A DNA stretch of 64,000 nucleotides, taken from positions 1 through 64,000 of the forward strand of contig NZ_JARLLG010000011.1 of NCBI RefSeq assembly GCF_029382255.1. The letters run 5' to 3'. The notes under the pieces were generated by a model that was not told the origin of the DNA, ran no database searches, and saw only the letters and a list, made by a program, of their open reading frames with translations. The first letter of the stretch is position 1. Every line of letters begins with the position of its first letter. This document shows positions 1 to 6,649 of this stretch, piece by piece. Origin of the DNA: Isoptericola croceus (GTDB lineage: Bacteria > Actinomycetota > Actinomycetes > Actinomycetales > Cellulomonadaceae). The position numbers were made by a program, and so were the translations under genes.

Positions 1-479
1 GGGGTCCCTACGCCCCCCCTGCGGCCCGCCCGGGGGGCGGGGGGGGGGGGGGGCCCCCCCCCACGCCCGCGTGCCCGGGGCCGGTCGAGAGTCGGACGAC
101 CGGCCCGTGTGGCAGGCAGCCCGGGCCGTGGCGCTCCGATCGGCCGCCGGCTCACCGCGCGGCGTCCCGCCTGCGCCGCCCGCGGCCACGTGCTCACGTG
201 CTCACGTCGATAGTGACACGCTGCCGGGTGTCTCCGTGAATCGCCATGGGGCACGGTCGTGGCCCTGCCTGATCGCTGGAGAACCTGGAGTCTACCGCCG
301 GACACCTCAGCTCACGTCGGCGCAGGCGCCGCCCGGAAGCCGCTCGGGCCACGCCCACCGGGCCCGGGTACCTCGGAGCGGGTCATGGCACCCGAGGCAC
401 CCGTCGACGTGGCACCCGGACTCAGCCGCCTCCTGGGCGCACTCCCCCGCAACGCCAACGTCACTCTCGCCACGAACGC
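1..479. other. Low-complexity start and stretch without a supported gene
   Basis: Bases 1-70 are almost only C and G, with long G and C homopolymer runs (roughly 31-61). This looks like a poor-quality contig end rather than biology. From 71 to about 479 there are open frames in several phases, but I recognise no domain, no clear ribosome binding site and no start. The missing N-terminal (HTH) half of the RpiR-like gene that follows would be expected here but cannot be read in any frame. Confidence 0.5.
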
Positions 480-930
480 CTGCTCGCGGGGTGGGGTGTC
501 CGCGACCGCTTCACCGACTTGCACTACGACGTCGGCAAGCCGGCCGAGCTGACCTCCATCGTCGAGGCCGCGCTCGCGCAACGGATCGCCGCCCGTCAGA
601 TCGGGCCCGACGCCGTCTGCCTCGTCGTCTCGGGGTCCGGCACGAACGACGCGACGCTCGCGGTGATGCGCACCGCGCACGACGGCGGCACACCGGTGCT
701 GGCGATCACCTCGTTCGCGCAAGTCCCCCGTCGCCCAGCTCGCCGACACCGTGCTCGTCGTCCCGCCGGTCACCGAGTCGTTCCGCGACGAGCTGATCCA
801 CACGTCCCGCGCCGCGTTGATGCTGGTGACCGAGGCGCTCGTCGCGGCGCTCTTCACCCGGCGCGGCGACCGAGGGCGCGACGCCCGGGCGGCCGTGCTG
901 CACGAGCTCGGTTCGACGATCCAGGAGTAA
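480..930 (+). pseudogene. Broken RpiR/MurR-family SIS-domain regulator, C-terminal part
   Basis: The frame through 480-719 reads into an SIS (sugar isomerase) domain: a VVSGSGTNDATL phosphosugar-binding loop, then GGTPVLAITSFA. After the GCG codon at 717-719 there is one surplus base. The next phase (721-930) continues the same fold as KSPVAQLADTVLVV and a typical helical C-terminus ending GSTIQE before TAA at 928. In RpiR-type regulators these pieces are continuous (SFAxSPLAxLAD), so a +1 shift at about 720 splits the gene. The N-terminal HTH_6 domain is not visible upstream. The family binds phosphosugars and controls sugar-catabolic genes. Given the poor sequence at the window start, the frameshift could be a sequencing error rather than true decay. 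Confidence 0.6.
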
Positions 931-970
931 GGACGTGCGCGACGGGCATCAACCGCGCCACGATGAAGGC

Positions 971-1417
971 ATGCCCGCGCCGACCCGCTCCGGACTCGTC
1001 GTCAGCCCTGCCCTGACGATCCCCCGAGCCGAGCTGACCGAGCGGTTCTCGCGGTCCTCCGGCCCGGGCGGGCAGGGAGTGAACACCACCGACTCCCGGG
1101 TGGAGCTGTCCTGGGACATCGGGCGCTCGGCGGTGCTGAGCGACGTCCAGCGCGAGCGCCTCGTCGCCCGGACGGGTGATCGTCTGGTGGACGGCGTCCT
1201 CACGGTGGCGGCCTCTGAGCACCGCGAACAACGGCGGAACCGGCAGGCGGCCGCGCACCGCCTGTCGGCACTCGTCGCCGACGCCATCGCCCCACCCGGC
1301 CCGGCGCGTCGCGCCACCCGGCGCACCCGCGGGTCCCAGGAGCGACGCCTGACCACCAAGAAGCAGCGCTCGACGACGAAGCGGTTGCGCTCGTCCCGGC
1401 CGTCGCGCGACGACTGA
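971..1417 (+). CDS. arfB: ArfB-like peptidyl-tRNA hydrolase (ribosome rescue)
   Basis: A 148-residue protein with the class-I release-factor GGQ signature (RSSGPGGQGVN, about residues 27-37) and a strongly basic C-terminal tail rich in R/K. That is the architecture of ArfB/YaeJ, which enters stalled ribosomes lacking a stop codon; the tail sits in the empty mRNA channel and the GGQ loop hydrolyses peptidyl-tRNA. It lacks the codon-recognition domains of RF1/RF2, as expected for this family. The ATG at 971 is preferred over an upstream GTG at 935 because homologues begin close to this point and a GAAGG lies just before it. Length fits the family (about 140 residues). It stands alone, with no obvious operon partner. 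Confidence 0.85.
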   Translation: MPAPTRSGLVVSPALTIPRAELTERFSRSSGPGGQGVNTTDSRVELSWDIGRSAVLSDVQRERLVARTGDRLVDGVLTVAASEHREQRRNRQAAAHRLSALVADAIAPPGPARRATRRTRGSQERRLTTKKQRSTTKRLRSSRPSRDD

Positions 1418-1513
1418 CCGGCAGGTCTCCGGCGACAGGTCCACGACGCGTCGGGGTCGCGTCTGCCGCGGCGGACAGCTCGCCCCACACCGGAGACCGC
1501 GATACTGGGCGCC

Positions 1514-2122
1514 ATGGCCACGATCAAGACCTACCGCCGCGACGGCGACGGCACGCTCCACTATCGCGAGGCGTGGAACGAGAGAGGCCTCGTCCGCACG
1601 CACGAGGGCAAGGTCGGCGCGAAGGGCCGGAGCAGCACCCACCCGACCCGGAGCCGCACCTGGCCCGACAATCCCACCGCCACCGAGTACCTGCGCATGT
1701 TTGCCGCGCGGGCGGAGCGCGACGGCTATCTCCCCGTCCCCGACGACGAGCACGGGTGGGTCGTCCTGCAGTGCTGGACGTACTCCCCCGATCTCACGCA
1801 CCCGGAGGACCATCGACTGTTCGAGGAGGGACAGGACGCGCTGGACGACCACCTCGGATGGCGCGGCGTCGGCCACTACGACGGCAACGACCTCGGCGGC
1901 ACACCGCCGGCCGAGCACGAACTCGACGGAACGGTCCTGAACCTGTTCTGCAGGGTCGTCGACACGGCCCTCGGGGTCAGAGCAGTGCGCGGCTTCGCCC
2001 GGCAGTTCGGCGTCACGCCTTACCACGTCGTCGCCGCGCGAGAGCCCGGCGAGGATTCCCCGTACGTCCTCGCGTGGTCGCCCCGCAAGCGGGACAAGAC
2101 CTTCGATCTCTTCCGCACCTGA
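1514..2122 (+). CDS. Hypothetical protein, WGR-like N-terminus possible
   Basis: A 202-residue soluble protein I cannot assign. The first 40 residues (MATIKTYRRDGDGTLHYREAW, then an HEGKVG turn) resemble the short beta-rich start of WGR-type modules, but the W-G-R triad is not clear. The rest is rich in acidic and aromatic residues, with a basic C-terminus (SPRKRDKTFDLFRT). No signal peptide or membrane segment is visible. The ATG at 1514 follows a terminator-like GC-rich stretch. Codon usage is typical for the window, so it is probably a real gene. It is monocistronic, ahead of the aldehyde dehydrogenase promoter region. Confidence 0.6.
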   Translation: MATIKTYRRDGDGTLHYREAWNERGLVRTHEGKVGAKGRSSTHPTRSRTWPDNPTATEYLRMFAARAERDGYLPVPDDEHGWVVLQCWTYSPDLTHPEDHRLFEEGQDALDDHLGWRGVGHYDGNDLGGTPPAEHELDGTVLNLFCRVVDTALGVRAVRGFARQFGVTPYHVVAAREPGEDSPYVLAWSPRKRDKTFDLFRT

Positions 2123-2192
2123 GGCAGCGGCTCGGTGCCGAGCGGGCTCGACGTCAACCGGGTGTTGTCGAGGTGGCACGGATGTGCAATTA

Positions 2193-2205
2193 TCAGTAAG
2201 CCTGA
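2193..2205. promoter_or_regulatory. Putative MarR operator upstream of the aldehyde dehydrogenase operon
   Basis: TCAGtaagcCTGA is an inverted repeat 71 bases before the dehydrogenase ATG. Almost the same 13-mer (11 of 13 bases identical) lies in the promoter region of the marR gene at 5463-5475, and the similarity extends to 17 of 24 bases (2187-2210 against 5457-5480). That sharing suggests both are sites for the MarR protein at 4963-5403. Confidence 0.5.
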
Positions 2206-2275
2206 AGGTCGCCGGTCTCCCGCAGCCGCTGTCCGGTCGACGCCTGGGCGTATCTCAACGATGAGAGGACGGGTC

Positions 2276-3772
2276 ATGACCATCACTGACAACGCCGCAG
2301 AAGCCACGAGCAGCGTCCAATTTTCCCCCGGGCAGCTGTTCATCGGTGGCGAGTGGCGCGAGGCGGCCGACGGCGAACGACGCGACGTCATCAGCCCGGC
2401 GACCGGCCGCGTGATCGCCTCGGTGGCCTGGGCGTCGACGGCCGACGTCGACGTTGCCGTCGCCGCCGCACGCGAGTCGTTCGACTCCGGCGTCTGGTCG
2501 CGGCTCAGCGGCCGCGAGCGGTCGCGGATCCTGCTGAAGGCCGTCGACATCCTGCGCGAGCGCCGCGAGGAGCTCGCGCAGCTCGAGAGCCACGACGTCG
2601 GCAAGCCGATCACCTTCGCGCGGATCGTCGACGTCGAGCACTCGATCCTGCAGTTCGAGTACGCGGCGAGCCTCGGCCAGCACCTGGACGGCTCGGTGCG
2701 AGAGATCCCCGCCAACGCCCACGCGTACATCCGCAAGGAGCCGATCGGCGTCGTCGCGGCGATCACGCCGTTCAACTTCCCGCTGATCCTGTCCTCGACC
2801 AAGATCGCCCCGGCCCTCGTCGCCGGGAACTCGGTCGTGCACAAGCCGGCCGGGGACACGCCCCTGAGTGCGCTCTTCATGGCCCAGGTGCTCAAGGACG
2901 CCGGCGTCCCGGACGGTGTCTTCAACGTCGTCACGGGTTCCGGTGCGAGCCTGGGCGACCACCTGGTCGGCCACCCGCAGGTCGACAAGGTCGCGTTCAC
3001 CGGCTCGACGGAGGTGGGCGCGCACGCCGCGGCGCTCGCCTCGCGCACCCTCAAGCCGTTCACCGCGGAGCTCGGCGGCAACGCCGCCAACATCCTGTTC
3101 GCCGACGCCGACCTGGACAAGGCGATCGGCACGATCATCGGGGCCTTCGTCTTCAACGCCGGCCAGTTCTGCATGGCCGGACCTCGCCTGCTCGTGGAGC
3201 GGCCGATCTACGAGACGGTGCTGGGCATCCTTAGCGAGGCGGTCCCCGGAGTGCCGTTCGGTGACATCACCGACGAGACGACCGTGGTCGGGCCGGTCGC
3301 CAGCCAGAAGCAGCTCGACAAGGTCACGGCCCTCGTCGAGTCCGCACGCAAGAACGGCGCGCAGGTGGTGTGCGGCGGCGAGCAGGCGGACCTGGGCGGC
3401 GGGTTCTACTACCGGCCCACGGTCCTGGCCGGCCTGTCGTCGGACGCGGAGTGCGTCCGCGAGGAGGTGTTCGGGCCGGTCCTGACGGTCCAGCCCTTCG
3501 ACACCGAGGAGGAGGCCATCGCGATGGCCAACGGCACGGCGTACGGCCTCGCCTCAGGCATCCAGAGCTCCGACATCGCCCGCATCCACCGCGTGGCCAA
3601 GCGGCTCGACGCCGGGATCTGCTGGGTCAACGGCTGGGCCGTGCTCGACCCGGCCGTGCCGTTCGGCGGGGTCAAGGCGTCCGGGTGGGGCAGGGAGTAC
3701 GGCCCCGAGGCGCTGGCCTCCTACCAGCGAACCAAGTCGATCGTCATCGACCTCGGCGAGGACCCGGCATGA
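2276..3772 (+). CDS. NAD(P)-dependent aldehyde dehydrogenase
   Basis: A 498-residue ALDH-superfamily enzyme, oxidising an aldehyde to a carboxylate with NAD(P). Visible landmarks: ITPFNFPLI at about residue 164 (cofactor site), FTGSTEVG, the general-base glutamate in FTAELGGNAAN, and the catalytic cysteine in FNAGQFCMAGPR. The C-terminus has EEVFGPVL and PFGGVKASGWGREYG. ATG 2276 is chosen because AGAGGA lies 8-9 bases upstream; an in-frame ATG at 2261 is also possible. The stop overlaps the start of the alcohol dehydrogenase (ATGA), so the two are co-translated. Together they would oxidise an alcohol to an acid. The paired enzymes resemble benzyl-alcohol/benzaldehyde type pathways, but the substrate is not determined by sequence. 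Confidence 0.92.
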   Translation: MTITDNAAEATSSVQFSPGQLFIGGEWREAADGERRDVISPATGRVIASVAWASTADVDVAVAAARESFDSGVWSRLSGRERSRILLKAVDILRERREELAQLESHDVGKPITFARIVDVEHSILQFEYAASLGQHLDGSVREIPANAHAYIRKEPIGVVAAITPFNFPLILSSTKIAPALVAGNSVVHKPAGDTPLSALFMAQVLKDAGVPDGVFNVVTGSGASLGDHLVGHPQVDKVAFTGSTEVGAHAAALASRTLKPFTAELGGNAANILFADADLDKAIGTIIGAFVFNAGQFCMAGPRLLVERPIYETVLGILSEAVPGVPFGDITDETTVVGPVASQKQLDKVTALVESARKNGAQVVCGGEQADLGGGFYYRPTVLAGLSSDAECVREEVFGPVLTVQPFDTEEEAIAMANGTAYGLASGIQSSDIARIHRVAKRLDAGICWVNGWAVLDPAVPFGGVKASGWGREYGPEALASYQRTKSIVIDLGEDPA

Positions 3773-4875
3773 GCACCACGACCAGGGCCGCCGTCCTGAC
3801 CGCGCCCCAGACATCGTTCGCCGTGCAGGACGTCGAGCTCGCCGACCTGCACGAGCACGAGGTCCTCGTGCGGATGGTCGCCACCGGCGTATGTCACACC
3901 GACCTGGGCGTGTGGGCCGGCGGCATCCCGTTCCCGCTGCCCGGGGTCATCGGTCACGAGGGCGCCGGAGTGGTGGAACAGGTGGGCTCGGCGGTCACCA
4001 CCATCGCCCCAGGCGACAAGGTGGTGCTGAGCTACACGTCCTGCGGAGAGTGCCCGGCGTGCCTGGACGGCCACCCGGCCTACTGCACCACCTGGTTGCC
4101 GAGGAACCTCTTCGCCGGGGCACGCGAGGACGGGACGGCGACGCTCTCGATCGACGGGGCACCGATCGGCGGGCACTTCTTCGCCCAGTCGTCGTTCGCT
4201 CAGCACGCCGTCGCCGAGGAGCGCAACGTCGTCGTCGTGGATGCCGACGCCGACCTCACACACCTCGCCCCGCTCGGGTGCGGGGTCATGACGGGCTTCG
4301 GCTCGGTGTGGAACGCGCTGGACGTGCAGCCGAACGCCCGGGTCGCAGTGTTCGGGGCCGGGGCGGTCGGCCTGTCGGGCATCGTGGCCGCCGCGCTGCG
4401 CGACCCGGACCTGCTCATCGCCGTCGACATCGTGCCCGAGCGGCTCGAGCTCGCGACCGAGCTCGGAGCCACGCACGTGATCAACGGCCAGGAGGAGGAC
4501 GTCGTCGCCCGCATCGCCGAGATCACCGGCGGCGCAGGCCTGACGCACGCCCTCGACACCACGGGAGTGTCGGCCGTGGCCCGGTCCGCGATCGACGCCC
4601 TCGGCGCACGCGGCCACCTGGTGACCTGCGGCGCGCCGCCGCCCGGCACGGAGATCCCCGTGGACTTCCAGGGCATCCTGCCCGGGAAGTCGGTCAGCGG
4701 CGTGACGATGGGCGACGCCGACCCGAAGGTGCTCATCCCGCAGCTCGTCGACCTCGTCGTCGGCGGCCGGCTACCCCTCGACCGGCTCGTCGGGCAGTAC
4801 AAGCTGTCCGAGCTCGACGACGCGTTCGCCGACATGCACCACGGCACCACGGTCAAGCCGGTCATCATCCACTGA
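3769..4875 (+). CDS. Zinc-dependent alcohol dehydrogenase (aryl-alcohol type)
   Basis: A 368-residue medium-chain dehydrogenase. Catalytic zinc ligands are in GVCHTDLG and GHEGAGVV. The structural-zinc region contains SCGECPACLDGHPAYC, the four-cysteine lobe. The Rossmann fold starts at VAVFGAGAVGLSG. The overall pattern matches class III-like/aryl-alcohol dehydrogenases (XylB, AreB type), which oxidise primary alcohols with NAD. The ATG overlaps the aldehyde dehydrogenase stop by four bases, so the product is handed to its operon partner. A 14-bp perfect hairpin follows directly. A convergent MarR regulator downstream is the probable controller. Confidence 0.9.
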   Translation: MSTTTRAAVLTAPQTSFAVQDVELADLHEHEVLVRMVATGVCHTDLGVWAGGIPFPLPGVIGHEGAGVVEQVGSAVTTIAPGDKVVLSYTSCGECPACLDGHPAYCTTWLPRNLFAGAREDGTATLSIDGAPIGGHFFAQSSFAQHAVAEERNVVVVDADADLTHLAPLGCGVMTGFGSVWNALDVQPNARVAVFGAGAVGLSGIVAAALRDPDLLIAVDIVPERLELATELGATHVINGQEEDVVARIAEITGGAGLTHALDTTGVSAVARSAIDALGARGHLVTCGAPPPGTEIPVDFQGILPGKSVSGVTMGDADPKVLIPQLVDLVVGGRLPLDRLVGQYKLSELDDAFADMHHGTTVKPVIIH

Positions 4876-4893
4876 TCCACACCAGGTCGACGT

Positions 4894-4930
4894 CGGGTCC
4901 GGAGCGCGCACTGGAAGCGCTCCGGACCCG
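4894..4930. terminator. Rho-independent-like hairpin between adh and marR
   Basis: Perfect 14-bp stem (4894-4907 pairing with 4917-4930), 9-base loop, between two convergent genes, so it can serve both strands. There is no strong T-run, as usual in high-GC actinobacteria. Confidence 0.75.
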
Positions 4931-4962
4931 ATGGCGCCTGTTGCACCACCGGGCGCGGCGCC

Positions 4963-5403
4963 TCAGTGCGCCGCGCCGCCGCCGAGTGCCACCCGGCAGG
5001 CCTGAAGGGACGCACCGAGGTGCTGGACATCCTCCTCGGTCAGGCCGGCGACCATCGTCTTCTCGATGGCGCGCACGGGCTCACGCAAGGTGTCCAGCGC
5101 GGCCTGTCCCTCGTCCGCGAGGTAGATCAGCAGCTGACGCCGCGAGCGCGCGTCCGGCGCCCGGCGGACGAAGCCTCGCTCCAAGAGGTAGGTGATCATC
5201 TGAGCCATCGTCTGCGGCCGCACGAAGGAGTTGCGAGCAAGCGCGGACGAGGTCATTCCCGGGTGCCTCTCGAGCACCGTCAGGGCCGTGTACTGCAACG
5301 CCGTCAGCCCATGACCGCGAACCGCCTCGTCGAGGTGCGAGCGGGCGGCGAGCTCGACCTGCTTGATGAGATACATGAGAGTCGCCTCGTCGTGGGTCGG
5401 CAT
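4963..5403 (-). CDS. MarR-family transcriptional regulator
   Basis: A 146-residue winged-helix protein: N-terminal dimerisation helix, then ALTVLERHPGMTSSALA and VRPQTMAQMITYLLERGFV (recognition helix) and the wing with the DARSRRQLLIYL motif (DxRxxR in MarR proteins). A C-terminal helix completes the dimer. MarR repressors usually bind small aromatic or phenolic ligands and control nearby catabolic or efflux genes. It converges on the aldehyde/alcohol dehydrogenase operon, and its own promoter carries a near-copy of the inverted repeat found before that operon, so it probably controls both itself and the dehydrogenases. Confidence 0.88.
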   Translation of the reverse strand: MPTHDEATLMYLIKQVELAARSHLDEAVRGHGLTALQYTALTVLERHPGMTSSALARNSFVRPQTMAQMITYLLERGFVRRAPDARSRRQLLIYLADEGQAALDTLREPVRAIEKTMVAGLTEEDVQHLGASLQACRVALGGGAAH

Positions 5404-5462
5404 GAACGTCCTTCGCTCGGGTGATCACCGTCGTGCAGCGACGTGCGCTCCGATTGTAATCT

Positions 5463-5475
5463 TCAGGAGGCCTGA
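5463..5475. promoter_or_regulatory. Putative MarR autoregulatory operator
   Basis: TCAGgaggcCTGA, a 13-base inverted repeat about 60 bases upstream of the marR start. Eleven of 13 bases match the repeat at 2193-2205 before the dehydrogenase operon. Confidence 0.5.
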
Positions 5476-5524
5476 CGGTTTCTGCGACCCATGCCCGCCG
5501 CGGATGCAGCGCGGCGCTTCAGCG

Positions 5525-6127
5525 CTACCCCGCGGGGTGGGCGGCCGGTCCGACGGCGGGAAGGTGCTCCAGGCGCTCCACGAGCGCCACGACACCAGCA
5601 GCTACGGGTAGCAGCACCAGGTTGCCCAGGAGCATCGGACGCAGGAACGGCAGGCCCGCCACATAGCTGGCCAACAGGCCGTCGATCCCGGCCGGGTAGA
5701 ACGTCCCGCGGCCCTGCAGCCACACACCGAAGTTCGTCCAGAGATAGAAACCGATCGAGCTCCCGGCCCCGAACAGCACAGCGGCGAGGAACCGGCGGCC
5801 GCCCGTGGACCGGCGCGTCCACCAGGCGGCCACGCCGATGGCGGCCCATGCCGACCAGGTGAACAGCAGGATCGCCGAGTTCGTCAGGAAAACGTCGCTC
5901 ACCGCGACGACCACCAGGGGGGCGAGCATCGCGAGCCGGTGGCGCAGGAGCCCCGCTGCGGCGAACGCCGCGAACGTGGAGAGCTCGAGGTTCGGCGGTG
6001 CACCGAGGTCGTCCTTGACGAGCCGCCACACGACGGCCGCCACGACGAGCAGCACGGCGACGGCGGGGCGCCACCAGCGCTCGGCGAGGTCGCGCGGGCT
6101 CAGGTCCGACGTCGGTGCGTGGCTCAC
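5525..6127 (-). CDS. DUF6580-like membrane protein (ECF S-component-like)
   Basis: A 200-residue integral membrane protein with about five hydrophobic segments. The pattern NLELSTFAAFAAAGL, PLVVVAVSD, SSIGFYLWTNFGVWL and YVAGLPFLRPMLLGNL is that of the DUF6580 family, which resembles the substrate-binding S components of ECF vitamin transporters. The GTG start at 6127 overlaps the stop of the upstream DUF4430 lipoprotein (GTGA), so the two are translationally coupled and probably act together. The partner domain is related to the C-terminal domain of transcobalamin, so a cobalamin-type ligand is a reasonable guess but not shown. No ATPase gene is adjacent. Confidence 0.7.
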   Translation of the reverse strand: MSHAPTSDLSPRDLAERWWRPAVAVLLVVAAVVWRLVKDDLGAPPNLELSTFAAFAAAGLLRHRLAMLAPLVVVAVSDVFLTNSAILLFTWSAWAAIGVAAWWTRRSTGGRRFLAAVLFGAGSSIGFYLWTNFGVWLQGRGTFYPAGIDGLLASYVAGLPFLRPMLLGNLVLLPVAAGVVALVERLEHLPAVGPAAHPAG

Positions 6128-6552
6128 TCGATCTCCTCGAGCTTCCACTCGATCTGCTGACCGTCCTCGGTCTCGAGCGCACCGGCACCGACCTGGGCCA
6201 TCTCACCGTCGACGTACAGCGCCCAGAACTCCTGGCCGTCCTCCGCCGACCGGCCCTGGATGCCGGTGACGAAAGCCATCTCGCCCTCGCCGCTCACCTC
6301 GGCCTGCGGGTCCTGTACGAGCAGCAGGTCCAGGGCCGTCTCGCCGTCCTGTCCCTCGTACGAGAACTCGGTGGTCTCGTCCGTTGTGGTCTCGTCGGCA
6401 CCGTCGGCCTCGACCTCGGCCGAGGCCGCGGGGCTCGCCTCGGGGGCCGACTCCTCGGCACCGGAGCAGCCGGCCAGCAGGCCCACGGAGAGCACGCCGG
6501 CAGCGGTCGCGGCGAACAGGCGGGTCGACGTCTTGCGCATCAGGGTCTTCAC
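6124..6552 (-). CDS. DUF4430-domain lipoprotein
   Basis: A 142-residue exported lipoprotein. The signal peptide has a positive N-terminus, a hydrophobic core and the lipobox LLAGC (cysteine at about residue 29). An acidic Ser/Ala/Glu linker follows, and then a DUF4430 (transcobalamin C-terminal-like) domain: DGETALDLLL, FWALYVDGE, VGAGALETEDGQQIEWKL. In other proteins this fold caps bound cobalamin or acts as a surface ligand-binding module. An internal ATG four codons in is an alternative start. It is the first gene of a two-gene unit with the DUF6580 membrane protein, so I infer capture outside the membrane and transfer through it. Confidence 0.75.
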   Translation of the reverse strand: MKTLMRKTSTRLFAATAAGVLSVGLLAGCSGAEESAPEASPAASAEVEADGADETTTDETTEFSYEGQDGETALDLLLVQDPQAEVSGEGEMAFVTGIQGRSAEDGQEFWALYVDGEMAQVGAGALETEDGQQIEWKLEEIE

Positions 6553-6649
6553 ACCCTGAGCCTATCCGGCGCGGCCGGGCACCTGCGCACTCGTGCCGAG
6601 ATGCGGACGGCCTGCGCCGCCCGGGTGCGCCTCGCCGGGCGGCGGTCGC

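Noticed and set aside
31-61. G-run as G-quadruplex or regulatory element
   Set aside because: Runs of pure G and then pure C at the very start look like assembly or sequencing artefact.
6553-6649. Cobalamin riboswitch before the DUF4430 gene
   Set aside because: Only about 97 bases to the next gene and no B12-box-like segment. Too short for that riboswitch.
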